This document shows positions 16,778-25,142 of a stretch of 64,000 bases of DNA, piece after piece (the stretch's first letter is position 1; each line of letters opens with the position of its first letter). Below the pieces are notes generated by a model, which was not told the origin of the DNA, made no database searches, and saw only the letters and a list, made by a program, of their open reading frames with translations. The DNA is from JAVJST01 sp040219295 (GTDB lineage: Bacteria > Pseudomonadota > Alphaproteobacteria > Rhodospirillales > Casp-alpha2). The translations under genes were made by a program, and so were the position numbers. The stretch covers positions 496,001 to 560,000 of the forward strand of contig JAVJST010000001.1 of NCBI GenBank assembly GCA_040219295.1, in the 5' to 3' direction.

Positions 16778-18255
16778 GCATCGCCGAGCATTACATCATC
16801 CTGGTGGTCGTCGTGCCGCTGATGGCGGCGCCCGTCTGCGTGGTCCTGCGCAATCCGTCCGCCTGCTGGTTATGGTCGGCACTCGCCACGGCGGCGTCGT
16901 TCGCCATGTCCCTCGCCATTCTCGGCGATGTCCGCGAGGCCGGCGTCATCTCCTACGAGCTCGGCGACTGGATCGCGCCGTTCGGGATCGAGTACCGGGC
17001 CGATATGCTGACGGCGCTGATCCTGATCATCGTCAGCGGCATCGGCCTGGTCGCCATGCCGTTCATGGCGCACAGCGTGGCGCGCGAGATCCCGAGGGAA
17101 CGCGGTTATCTCTACTACACGATGTACCTGCTCTGCTTCACCGGACTGCTCGGTATGACGGTCACCGGAGATGCCTTCAACCTGTTCGTATTCCTCGAGA
17201 TTTCGTCGCTCTCGACCTACGTCCTGATCAGCCTCGGCAAGGACCGGCGCGCGCTGACCGCGGCGCTGCGTTACCTGATCCTGGGAACCATCGGCGCGAC
17301 ATTCTATGTGATCGGCGTCGGCCTGATGTACATGTCGACCGGCACCCTGAACATTGCCGATCTCAACATCCTGATTCCCGTCGTGATCGAATCGCGGACG
17401 GTCCAGGCGGCTTTGGCATTCCTCACCGTTGGCGTCTGCCTCAAACTCGCGCTGTTTCCGCTTCATGTCTGGCTGCCGAGCGCCTATGCCTACGCACCTT
17501 CGGCCGTCACCGTGTTCCTCGCGGCGACCGCCACGAAAGTCGCCGTCTACGCCCTGATCCGCCTTTACTTCACCGTGTTCAGCGGGGTCAACGCGACGAT
17601 CATGCCGGTGGTCGGGGAAATCTGGCTGGTCCTCGCGGTCGCCGGCATGTTCGCGGGTTCGCTGGTGGCGATCTACCAGACCGACATCAAGCGCATGCTC
17701 GCGTATTCGAGCGTTGCGCAGATCGGCTACATCATTCTCGGCCTGAGCTTCGCCACCGAAACCGGCATCACTGCCGGCCTGATCCACCTGTTCAATCACG
17801 CGATCATGAAGGGCGCACTGTTCATGGCGCTTGGCTGTGTCGTGTTTCACGTCGGCCGGGCCCATATCGGCGATCTCGCCGGTATCGGCAAGCGCATGCC
17901 GCTGACCGCCGCGGCCTTCGTCCTCGGCGGGCTCAGCCTGATCGGCGTTCCCGGCACGGTCGGCTTCATCTCCAAGTGGTACCTGATCGACGCCGCGCTC
18001 ACGGAAGGCCTGTGGATCGTCGCCGCGCTGATCCTGATCAGCTCGCTGCTCGCGGTTATCTACATCTGGCGCGTCGTTGAGGTCATGTATTTCGCACCGG
18101 CCGACGCACCGGTTGATCGTCAGGAGGCGCCCGCCAGCATGGTCCTGCCGATGTGGCTGTTAGTCGGCGCCGCGGTCTACTTCGGCATCGATGCGACGAC
18201 GACGCTCGACATCGCCGGCAGTGCGGCGCAGGCGCTGGTGGAGGTCGGCCGATGA
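16774..18255 (+). CDS. mnhD: Na+/H+ antiporter subunit D (MrpD/MbhH, ion-translocating)
   Basis: 493 residues, about 14 spans, of the NuoL/M/N antiporter-like family. Key segments are GDAFNLFVFLEISSLSTYVL (the conserved membrane Glu in FLEI), LKLALFPLHVWLPSAYAYAPSAV and TKVAVYAL (Lys residues of the proton path), and KRMLAYSSVAQIGYI. The HVWLPSAYAYAPSAV loop is MrpD-like rather than NuoL-like. It is the first of three large antiporter-type subunits and overlaps the second by ATGA. Confidence 0.93.
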   Translation: MSIAEHYIILVVVVPLMAAPVCVVLRNPSACWLWSALATAASFAMSLAILGDVREAGVISYELGDWIAPFGIEYRADMLTALILIIVSGIGLVAMPFMAHSVAREIPRERGYLYYTMYLLCFTGLLGMTVTGDAFNLFVFLEISSLSTYVLISLGKDRRALTAALRYLILGTIGATFYVIGVGLMYMSTGTLNIADLNILIPVVIESRTVQAALAFLTVGVCLKLALFPLHVWLPSAYAYAPSAVTVFLAATATKVAVYALIRLYFTVFSGVNATIMPVVGEIWLVLAVAGMFAGSLVAIYQTDIKRMLAYSSVAQIGYIILGLSFATETGITAGLIHLFNHAIMKGALFMALGCVVFHVGRAHIGDLAGIGKRMPLTAAAFVLGGLSLIGVPGTVGFISKWYLIDAALTEGLWIVAALILISSLLAVIYIWRVVEVMYFAPADAPVDRQEAPASMVLPMWLLVGAAVYFGIDATTTLDIAGSAAQALVEVGR

Positions 18256-19727
18256 GCCCGGAAATCTCCCTCCTGGCGGCCATCGCACTGCCACTCGTCG
18301 CGACCATCCCGATCGCCATCGCCGGCGATTATCCCAACGTTCGCGAGGCCGTCTCGATCGCCGTCGCGACCACGGTGTTCATCCTCGTTGTCCAAGTCTA
18401 CAACGCCTTCAGCGCCGGCGTGCCCGTCGAGGTCACCCTGCTGGAAATGCTGCCTGGCCTGACGATCACCTTCAAGGTCGAGCCGCTGGGCATGATTTTC
18501 GCCGGCATCGCGAGTTTCCTCTGGATCGTGACCACGGTCTACGCCATCGGTTACATGCGCGGCCATCACGAACGCAACCAGACCCGTTTCTTCATCTGTT
18601 TCGCCGTCGCCATCGGCTCGGCGCTCGGCGTCGCGTTTGCCGGCAACATGGTGACACTGTTCCTGTGCTACGAGGTGCTCACGGTGTCGACGTTCCCGCT
18701 CGTCGCCCACCACGGCACGGAGGAATCCAAGAAAGCGGGCCGGACCTATCTCGGCATCCTGCTCGGCACCTCCGTCGGGCTGCAGTTGTTCGCCATCATC
18801 TGGACCTGGGTGCTGACCGGCACCCTCGATTTCCGTGACGGCGGCGTGTTCGACGATTCCATCCAGGGACCGTTCGTCGGCATTCTGCTTGCGCTTTACG
18901 TCTACGGCATCGGCAAGGCCGCCCTGATGCCGGTCCACCGTTGGCTGCCCGCCGCCATGGTCGCGCCGACCCCGGTCAGCGCGCTGCTGCACGCCGTTGC
19001 TGTCGTCAAGGCCGGTGTGTTCACGGTGGTCAAGGTGGTGGTCTACATCTTCGGCATCGACCTGCTGGCGGCCGAACCGTCGGCCGGGTGGCTCGTCTAC
19101 ATGGCCGGGTTCACCATCATCGCCGCCTCCGTGGTCGCCATGCGCCAGGACAATCTCAAGCGCCGGCTGGCCTATTCGACGGTCAGCCAGTTGTCATACG
19201 TCATCATCGCCGCGGCGCTGCTGACGCCGCTCTCGGAGGTCGGCGCCGCGTTCCACATCGCCGCCCACGCCTTTGGCAAGATAACCCTGTTCTTCGCCGC
19301 CGGCTCGATCCTCGTCGCCGCGCACAAGACCAACGTCAGCCAGCTCAACGGCATCGGGCGGCGCATGCCGATCACGATGGCGGCGTTCGCCATCGGTGCG
19401 CTGTCGATGATCGGCCTGCCGCCGACCGCAGGTTTCGTCTCGAAATGGTATATCCTGCAGGGCGCAATCGCGGCCGATCACATGGTTGCGGCCGCCGTCG
19501 TCGTCATTTCGACGCTGCTGAACGCGGCATACTTCCTGCCGATCGTGTTCGCGGCGTTCTTCCGCAAGGAAGACGTTCCGGAGCACGCCGACGAACACGG
19601 CGACGGACACGGCGAGGCACCGCTGCCGATGGTGCTGGCCATTTCGGTCACCGCGGTCGGGACGGTCGTCCTGTTCTTCTGGCCGGACGTCGCGCTCGAC
19701 CTGGCGCAGGGCATGATGGGACTGTGA
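18252..19727 (+). CDS. Antiporter subunit of the NuoL/MrpA N-terminal type
   Basis: 491 residues, about 14 spans. Features are those of NuoL and the MrpA N-terminal domain: TTVYAIGYMRGHHERNQTRFF, CYEVLTVSTFPLVAHH (membrane Glu), HRWLPAAMVAPTPVSALLH followed by AVVKAGVF, LKRRLAYSTVSQLSYV, and GLPPTAGFVSKWYI. It probably supplies the role that the N-terminal half of MrpA has in canonical Mrp. A His/Asp-rich loop (HADEHGDGHGEA) near residues 450-465 could bind metal but may simply be a linker. The start overlaps the mnhD stop. Confidence 0.9.
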   Translation: MSPEISLLAAIALPLVATIPIAIAGDYPNVREAVSIAVATTVFILVVQVYNAFSAGVPVEVTLLEMLPGLTITFKVEPLGMIFAGIASFLWIVTTVYAIGYMRGHHERNQTRFFICFAVAIGSALGVAFAGNMVTLFLCYEVLTVSTFPLVAHHGTEESKKAGRTYLGILLGTSVGLQLFAIIWTWVLTGTLDFRDGGVFDDSIQGPFVGILLALYVYGIGKAALMPVHRWLPAAMVAPTPVSALLHAVAVVKAGVFTVVKVVVYIFGIDLLAAEPSAGWLVYMAGFTIIAASVVAMRQDNLKRRLAYSTVSQLSYVIIAAALLTPLSEVGAAFHIAAHAFGKITLFFAAGSILVAAHKTNVSQLNGIGRRMPITMAAFAIGALSMIGLPPTAGFVSKWYILQGAIAADHMVAAAVVVISTLLNAAYFLPIVFAAFFRKEDVPEHADEHGDGHGEAPLPMVLAISVTAVGTVVLFFWPDVALDLAQGMMGL

Positions 19728-19728
19728 G

Positions 19729-20010
19729 ATGACTGAGCAAACGACACCGGCCAATCCGGCACCCGGCGAACACCGTGAGCACTGGCTGCGCCGGTCGTCC
19801 AGCATCAGGCTGATGTGGCGCGGCGGTATCGTCGTCCTCGCGCTGCTCGCCCTGCTCGATCTCGTCGTCGAGCCGCACCCGCACTTCGGCATCGACGGCA
19901 CGTTCGGTTTCTACTCCTGGTACGGCCTGCTGACCTGCGTCGCCATGGTCGTCGTCGCCAAGGGTCTCGGCATCTTCCTAAAGCGCCCGGATGATTACTA
20001 TGACGATTGA
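19729..20010 (+). CDS. Small two-span membrane protein of the antiporter operon
   Basis: 93 residues. A hydrophilic N-terminus (about 30 residues, Pro/His/Arg-rich) precedes spans near 33-50 (GGIVVLALLALLDLVV) and 62-84 (FYSWYGLLTCVAMVVVAKGLGIF), ending in an acidic tail PDDYYDD. It starts one base after the previous stop and its end overlaps the next gene, so it belongs to the operon. It is not one of the canonical Mrp subunits. An accessory or assembly role is inferred from position alone. Confidence 0.85.
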   Translation: MTEQTTPANPAPGEHREHWLRRSSSIRLMWRGGIVVLALLALLDLVVEPHPHFGIDGTFGFYSWYGLLTCVAMVVVAKGLGIFLKRPDDYYDD

Positions 20011-21685
20011 TCTGATCCCGCCTGGCGTTGTCCTCATTCTCGGCGCCTTCCTGCTGCCGGTGACCCACGGCGTGGTCCGCCAGGTCCTGGTCCTCGGCCT
20101 GCCGCTCGTCGTTCTTGCGCTGATCTGGCAGGTACCCGACGGCGCCGTGCTGACCGCCGGTTTCCTCGATTACGAACTGACGATCCTGCGCGGCGAGGCG
20201 GTCGGACGCGTCTTCGCGACCGTGTTCGCCATCATGGCCGCCGTCGGCGGACTGTTCGCCCTGCGCCAGGCCACCGTCTTCGAGGTAACGTCCGCGTTCA
20301 TCTACGCCGGCAGCGCGATCGGTGTCGCCATGGCCGGTGACCTGATTACCGTGTTTGTGTTCTGGGAACTGATGGCCGTGGGCTCGACCCTGGTCATCTG
20401 GGCGGCCGGCACGGACGCCGCCTACAAGGCGTCGATGCGCTATGCCGCCGTTCACCTGTTCGGCGGCGTCGTCCTGATGATCGGCATTGTCGCCCACGTG
20501 TCCGCGACCGGCGACGTGGCGTTCACGCACATGGCGCTCGACAGTTTCGGCACCTGGCTGATCCTCATCGGCTTCCTGGTCAATGCCGGCGCACCGCCAT
20601 TCTCGTCCTGGCTGCCGGACGCCTATCCGGAGGCATCGCCGTCGGGCATGGTGTTCATGTCGGCCTTCACGACCAAGACCGCCGTCTACGTGCTGATCCA
20701 GAGCTTCGCCGGCGCCGAGATCCTGATCTACGTCGGCATCTACATGGCGTGCTACGGCATCGTTTACGCCCTGCTCGAAAACGACATGCGTCGCATTCTC
20801 GCCTACTCGATAGTCAACCAGGTCGGGTTCATGGTCTGCGGTATCGGTATCGGCACCGAGATGGCGCTCAACGGCGCGACGGCGCATGCTTTCACACACA
20901 TCATCTACAAGGCCCTGTTGCTGATGTCCGCGGGATCGGTCCTCTACATGACCGGCAAGCGCAAGTGCACCGACCTGGGCGGCTTGTTCCAGAGCATGCC
21001 GCTGACCTGCATCTGCGGCACGATCGGGGCACTGGCGATCTCGTCCTTCCCGCTGACCTCCGGGTTCATCTCGAAGTCAATGATTTCCCAGGCAGCCGCC
21101 GATCAGCACCTCGTGTTCGCCTGGTTCATGCTGATGGCGGCGTCCGCCGGCGTCTTCCTGCACGCCGGGATCAAGTTCCCGTGGTTCGTGTTCTTCCAGA
21201 AGGACTCGGGCCTGCGACCGCCGGATCCACCGAGCGAAATGCGCGTCGCGATGATCATCTTCGCCGCTTTCTGCATCGGACTCGGCATCTATCCGGATCC
21301 GCTGTACGCGATTCTGCCGTTCAAGGTCGACTACGTGCCTTACACCGTCAGCCACGTCGTGACCATGCTTCAGCTCCTGCTGTTCTCGGGCCTCGCGTTC
21401 TTCCTGCTGCTGCCGATGATGAAACGGACCCTGACCATCACGCTGGATACCGACTGGTTCTACCGGCGTTTCGGGGTCTGGGCCGTCGCCGCGGGCGAAA
21501 CGGTCGTGACGTCGGTGCGCAGCGCGTTTCTCGGCGGCGCCGGTCGCGTCGTCGACGGTGTCATGGCTTTCGCCGAACGGATCGCCGGCCCCAATGCGGT
21601 CCTTGCCCGGCACCGTTCCGCAGGCGCGATGGCTGTCTGGGCGATCGCATTGCTGGCGCTTTATCTGCTCTTTAACCTTCTCTGA
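20000..21685 (+). CDS. Third antiporter-type subunit (MrpD-like)
   Basis: 561 residues from ATG 20000 (MTIDLIPPG); an in-frame ATG at 19991 adds three. It is a NuoM/MrpD-family protein: GDLITVFVFWELMAVGSTLVIW (membrane Glu), GAPPFSSWLPDAYPEASPSGMVF, TTKTAVYVL, MRRILAYSIVNQVGFMV and SFPLTSGFISKSMI. The C-terminal 120 residues extend beyond the core with a long amphipathic region and a final span, like the lateral-helix extension of NuoL. It is the last gene of the operon and overlaps the 93-residue gene. Confidence 0.9.
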   Translation: MTIDLIPPGVVLILGAFLLPVTHGVVRQVLVLGLPLVVLALIWQVPDGAVLTAGFLDYELTILRGEAVGRVFATVFAIMAAVGGLFALRQATVFEVTSAFIYAGSAIGVAMAGDLITVFVFWELMAVGSTLVIWAAGTDAAYKASMRYAAVHLFGGVVLMIGIVAHVSATGDVAFTHMALDSFGTWLILIGFLVNAGAPPFSSWLPDAYPEASPSGMVFMSAFTTKTAVYVLIQSFAGAEILIYVGIYMACYGIVYALLENDMRRILAYSIVNQVGFMVCGIGIGTEMALNGATAHAFTHIIYKALLLMSAGSVLYMTGKRKCTDLGGLFQSMPLTCICGTIGALAISSFPLTSGFISKSMISQAAADQHLVFAWFMLMAASAGVFLHAGIKFPWFVFFQKDSGLRPPDPPSEMRVAMIIFAAFCIGLGIYPDPLYAILPFKVDYVPYTVSHVVTMLQLLLFSGLAFFLLLPMMKRTLTITLDTDWFYRRFGVWAVAAGETVVTSVRSAFLGGAGRVVDGVMAFAERIAGPNAVLARHRSAGAMAVWAIALLALYLLFNLL

Positions 21686-21702
21686 GTTTCATCCGTACCA
21701 TT

Positions 21703-21735
21703 CTAGGCCCGAGTTGTTGTGCAGCGCGGGCCTAG
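21703..21735 (+). terminator. Stem-loop after the antiporter operon
   Basis: CTAGGCCCG pairs with CGGGCCTAG (9 bp) around a 15-base loop, 17 bases past the last stop. The following sequence is not a T-run, so termination is uncertain; it may be a 3' stabiliser. Confidence 0.45.
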
Positions 21736-21743
21736 TTGGATAG

Positions 21744-21767
21744 GATGTTCCCGACACAGGGAACATC
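21744..21767 (+). promoter_or_regulatory. Perfect 9-6-9 inverted repeat before the GGDEF/EAL-like gene
   Basis: GATGTTCCC, GACACA, GGGAACATC form an exact dyad ending nine bases before the ATG at 21777. It can be a repressor operator or an RNA hairpin that limits ribosome access. It lacks the direct GTTC-N7-GTTC arrangement of alphaproteobacterial LexA boxes. Confidence 0.6.
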
Positions 21768-21776
21768 GGACATCGC

Positions 21777-22991
21777 ATGAGCCTCGCCCAAGCGCCGCTG
21801 AACCGACTGCCGTCGGCCAATGAACTGCTGGTGACCATCAGTCATCCGTCGTTCACGGGTGCCGAGCACAATTCGCTATTGCTGATCTCTTTCGAAGGGC
21901 TTCCCGAGATCGAAGACGATCAGTTCTGGACCGACGCGGTCAATATCTTCGCCGCATTCAAAAAACGCTTCAGCGCCCAGATGTATCGTATCACCGGAAG
22001 GGAATACGGCGCGCTGGTCAAGGTCACCGAGCTCAACCAGATCAACATCAACACGTCGTTAAAGTACGAGATCCTGAAGTTGATCCAGAGTCATTTTCCG
22101 GAGTTCTTCGGGCTCGTCGACCAATCCAGGCTGGTACGCGTCATCAGCCTGACGACGAGAAAGGCCAACGCCGTCAGTTATCTGGAATACCGTGTCAAGG
22201 AGTCGATCAAGTCGGAAGACGGCGCGAACAAGCTGCGACCGATCCGCGAGTCCGACATCGAGCGGGTGCTCAAAGTCAAGGACCACGTTGGTGCCCAGGA
22301 CTTCGCGAAGCTGTTTCTCAACTCGCAGCCGATCTCAATCGTCCGGCCCAATCAACCGGTCACGCCGGTGATGAACGAATATTTCGTCGCCCTGGACGCC
22401 CTTCGCAAACATGCGTTTCCGGATGTCGAATTACGCGGCGCGGGAAACCTGTTCGCGCAACTCACGCTGACCCTCGATACCATCTTGCTGGGCATCTTCA
22501 ACTCGGTCGTTCCCGGCGGCACCCGCGCGACGCTCAACCTGAACGTCGAGAGCGTGTTCACGAAATCCTTCGAACAGTTCTGCAATCAGCGTGGCGATGC
22601 CGCACTGACAAACCTGGTATTCGAGTTCCGTCAGGTGAACATCCTGCAGCATTTCGACCAGTTCGACGTGGCAGCTTCGCTGATCCGTGAACGCGGCGGC
22701 GTCGTCGCGGTCGACGCGATCTTCCCCGAGACCCTGGGCATCGTGAACATCGGCCGTCTCGGCGCCGAGATGGCCAAGGTGTTCTGGCGGCCAGGTGCGG
22801 AGGCGATCATTCCCGACATGGCCGACGACATTGCCGCGATGCAGGAGTCCGGCTGCATGATCATCATGTCGCGGGTTGACGAGGACACCGCCGTCGAGAT
22901 CGGTCACCCGCTCGGCATCACGATGTACCAGGGATTCTACGTCGACGATCTCATCAAGCACAACGCCGACGGTACGGCCGTCGGCGGCTAG
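21777..22991 (+). CDS. Degenerate GGDEF-EAL tandem protein (probably no catalytic activity)
   Basis: 404 residues, no membrane span. The first 150 residues resemble a GGDEF fold: LLLISFEGLPEI, then YRITGREYGALVKV, where TGREY (73-77) takes the place of GGDEF. The C-terminal 210 residues resemble an EAL fold: LTLDTILLGIFN, ATLNLNVESVFTKSFEQF, LVFEFRQVNI in place of the EITE segment, a VDAIFPETLGIVNIGRL stretch aligned with DDFGTGYSS, and GITMYQGFYVDDLI as the closing QGY motif. Metal-binding and catalytic acidic residues appear lost in both, so it probably binds a nucleotide or a partner rather than making or breaking c-di-GMP. The similarity is judged by eye. The gene is single, convergent with a Panacea gene 12 bases away. 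Confidence 0.65.
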   Translation: MSLAQAPLNRLPSANELLVTISHPSFTGAEHNSLLLISFEGLPEIEDDQFWTDAVNIFAAFKKRFSAQMYRITGREYGALVKVTELNQININTSLKYEILKLIQSHFPEFFGLVDQSRLVRVISLTTRKANAVSYLEYRVKESIKSEDGANKLRPIRESDIERVLKVKDHVGAQDFAKLFLNSQPISIVRPNQPVTPVMNEYFVALDALRKHAFPDVELRGAGNLFAQLTLTLDTILLGIFNSVVPGGTRATLNLNVESVFTKSFEQFCNQRGDAALTNLVFEFRQVNILQHFDQFDVAASLIRERGGVVAVDAIFPETLGIVNIGRLGAEMAKVFWRPGAEAIIPDMADDIAAMQESGCMIIMSRVDEDTAVEIGHPLGITMYQGFYVDDLIKHNADGTAVGG

Positions 22992-23003
22992 GATCGTGAA
23001 CGC

Positions 23004-23540
23004 TCAGTCTCCGGCCTTGGCGCCGGGCACCCAGGCCTTGACGACCACCGGCTTGCCCGACTGCGTACGCATGATCTTCGGGCGGATCACCTGGTCGACC
23101 CCGGGTGACTTGGTATCGCGAATGAACGACTGGCGCATGGCCGGGACCGTGATTTCCGCACGGTCGCCGATCGAACGGGCCTGACGGTAGGCGACGGTCT
23201 CGTTGGTGATCTCGTTCAGCTTGTCGGTTGTGTAATGACCGAACTTCCGCCAGATCCCCGCGAGAAAGGCATCGACTTCATGCGGCAGGAACAGTTCGAC
23301 GTCGATGTCAGGCCGTCCCTTGGAGAAGGCCAGGTAGATGTTCGGTTCCACCGGTCCCATTTCATCGGCGACGAAAATGGCCGGCATCAGGACGCGTCCG
23401 CGGTAGGCGACAGCGTAGTAGGCCTGAGAAAGATACATCAGCCGCTGCAGTTTCTGCGGCTGCAGGTACTCGTTCTCGGCGAGCGCCGTATCCGCGAACC
23501 AGAAGGCGACGTCAAACGCGGATTTTACGTCTGTCGGCAT
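23004..23540 (-). CDS. Panacea (DUF4065) domain protein
   Basis: 178 residues from ATG 23540; a TTG at 23576 would add 12. The domain pattern is clear: DVAFWFADTALAENEYLQPQKLQRLMYLSQAYYAV, ADEMGPVEPNIYLAF, and a C-terminal AVDAFLAGIWRKFGHYTTDKLNEIT. Panacea-domain proteins include antitoxins able to neutralise diverse toxins and proteolytic adaptor-like proteins (SocA, GepA). After about residue 140 the sequence becomes basic and lacks the domain. I see no recognisable toxin beside it: the upstream gene on the same strand (23681-24133) is unknown and the downstream neighbour is convergent. A stand-alone regulatory role is as likely. Confidence 0.85.
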   Translation of the reverse strand: MPTDVKSAFDVAFWFADTALAENEYLQPQKLQRLMYLSQAYYAVAYRGRVLMPAIFVADEMGPVEPNIYLAFSKGRPDIDVELFLPHEVDAFLAGIWRKFGHYTTDKLNEITNETVAYRQARSIGDRAEITVPAMRQSFIRDTKSPGVDQVIRPKIMRTQSGKPVVVKAWVPGAKAGD

Positions 23541-23680
23541 GATGCCCCCGGCTTCCTGCCCTGCCCAATCACGCAAGTAACCGACCGAGTACGGTCAATG
23601 CGAACCGACTCGCAGCCTAGCACATTTACTGAGACGAAATCCCAACAGACCTGAGAGCGACGCTATCCGGCCCAATGTCA

Positions 23681-24133
23681 CTACAGGGTGAGGCTGACCG
23701 TGTCGCCGCGGTGCGGCTGGTCGTTCGCAGCGGCCTGAATATTGGCCTCGTAAATTGCCACCGCCTTGCCGACCAGTCGCCCGACGAACTTCTTGACCGC
23801 CTGATCGCCGACGACCTTGCTGGCGTCGAACGTATCGCGAAATTCAAGCATGGAGACGAAACTCTGCGTCGGCGTATCGATAACGCCGGTCCCGGGTCTC
23901 GGGACGTCGCGGTGATCCTGGTACGTCGGGGTGTAACGGCCGCGAAAACGGCTTTGGCCTTCCTGATCGACGCTTGCCGTGTTGGCGTCCTCGATGGTGG
24001 CACCGGCAACCGGCGACATGGCTTCGACCATGCCGTTGAAGGTCGCGACGGGGCTTCGCGGACTTACCGGTCCACGTTGCGGGGAAACTCCCTGCGGCGC
24101 CGTCGCCGTTACGGATTTTGCCACCAAGGCCAT
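23681..24133 (-). CDS. Hypothetical protein, Pro/Gly-rich N-terminus and helical C-terminus
   Basis: 150 residues starting at ATG. The first 60 residues are rich in Ala, Pro, Ser and Gly with no membrane span. A middle part (RFRGRYTPTYQDHRDVPRPG) is followed by a likely helix (FVSMLEFRDTFDASKVV, AVKKFVGRLVGKAVAIYEANI). No family recognised. It lies 140 bases upstream of the Panacea gene on the same strand, so co-transcription is possible. No strong ribosome site is visible. The opposite strand also has frames, but this one reads most like a protein. Confidence 0.55.
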   Translation of the reverse strand: MALVAKSVTATAPQGVSPQRGPVSPRSPVATFNGMVEAMSPVAGATIEDANTASVDQEGQSRFRGRYTPTYQDHRDVPRPGTGVIDTPTQSFVSMLEFRDTFDASKVVGDQAVKKFVGRLVGKAVAIYEANIQAAANDQPHRGDTVSLTL

Positions 24134-24284
24134 TGCATCCGAACTCGTTCACGTGTCTGTCGTTAACCATAAGTTGATGCGCGCATACAATGACGGCACC
24201 CTCTCATAGATCACCCTTCAGAATACGGACTAGACCCCCTGAAGTCAAAGCAAACCGGGGGATACGAGGATGGTGTCGGATCGT

Positions 24285-25097
24285 TCAGGGGAGCTTTCGA
24301 ACCCAATCCGTCATGGGCTGAACGACGTCGAAATCGAAGATGTCGACATGCCCGGCAGCTTCGAGCCAGATCGCCGTTTTCGGCTCTTCCGCCGCAGAAA
24401 ACAGTTTCCGGCCAAGATCTTGCGGCACTGTCCTGTCCCGATCACCATGGATGATCATGACCGGCGCATTAACCCTGTCGATCTTGGTAAGGGAGTCGTA
24501 ACGGTCCTTCACCAACAGGCGCGCCGGCAGCCAGGAATAGTGATACGCGGCAGCGTCCGCCATCGACGTGAACGGCGCTTCAAGAATGATGCCGGCAAAC
24601 GGATTCCCCGAATCGGCCCAAAGCGTCGCCAGGTGCACGGCGAGACCGGATCCCATGGACTCGCCATACAGGACGATACGGTCGGCTGCGATCCCCTTCC
24701 CTTCCAGATCTTCGAGCAACGCCTTGCCGTCGGCGTACAGTCCAGCTTCGGTCGGCGAACCAGGGTTGTCGCCGAATCCCCGGTACCCGACCAGAGCGGC
24801 GCCGAACCCCGCGTCCAGGAAATGCCGGGCCTTGAACCCGCGGTCCGCTATATTGCCGGCGTTGCCGTGAAACAGCACCACCACCTTGGCGTCGCTGGCA
24901 CCCGGGGCGATCCAGGAAACCGTGCCGACGCCATCCGCCGCAACAATGGTTTCCGCCCTCATCTCCGGAACGCCGGCATCGCCTGGTTCGCCCGGACCGC
25001 CGCCGGGGATGTACATCAGGTTGCGCTGGAAAAGATACAGCAGCACTACGATCGTCAGGTAACCGGCGAAGAGTGTTGCCAGAACCGTCTTGATCAT
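24285..25097 (-). CDS. Membrane-anchored alpha/beta hydrolase (ABHD17/BEM46-like)
   Basis: 270 residues from ATG 25097, chosen because GAGGG lies five bases before it; an ATG at 25112 adds five residues. One N-terminal membrane helix (TVLATLFAGYLTIVVLLYLF) anchors a hydrolase domain: VVVLFHGNAGNIADR (oxyanion HGNAGN), LVGYRGFGDNPGSP, the nucleophile elbow LYGESMGSGLAVH, APVMIIHGDRDRTVPQ for the acid and AAGHVDIFDF for the histidine. Family members are serine hydrolases of thioester or ester substrates; the specific substrate is unknown. It is followed closely downstream by no gene on the same strand. Confidence 0.9.
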   Translation of the reverse strand: MIKTVLATLFAGYLTIVVLLYLFQRNLMYIPGGGPGEPGDAGVPEMRAETIVAADGVGTVSWIAPGASDAKVVVLFHGNAGNIADRGFKARHFLDAGFGAALVGYRGFGDNPGSPTEAGLYADGKALLEDLEGKGIAADRIVLYGESMGSGLAVHLATLWADSGNPFAGIILEAPFTSMADAAAYHYSWLPARLLVKDRYDSLTKIDRVNAPVMIIHGDRDRTVPQDLGRKLFSAAEEPKTAIWLEAAGHVDIFDFDVVQPMTDWVRKLP

Positions 25098-25142
25098 CGA
25101 GCCCTCGTCCATTTTTGTTCGCCGTGTATCCAGTGTGCTGTA

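Noticed and set aside
21744..21767. LexA/SOS box at the dyad before the GGDEF/EAL-like gene
   Set aside because: Alphaproteobacterial LexA uses the direct repeat GTTC-N7-GTTC. This is an inverted repeat GTTC-N10-GAAC with extra arms, so I list it only as an unassigned dyad.
24134..24284. Possible small RNA or riboswitch in the gap before the alpha/beta hydrolase
   Set aside because: Only a weak CCCCCTG/CGGGGG pairing is visible, with no conserved aptamer motif.
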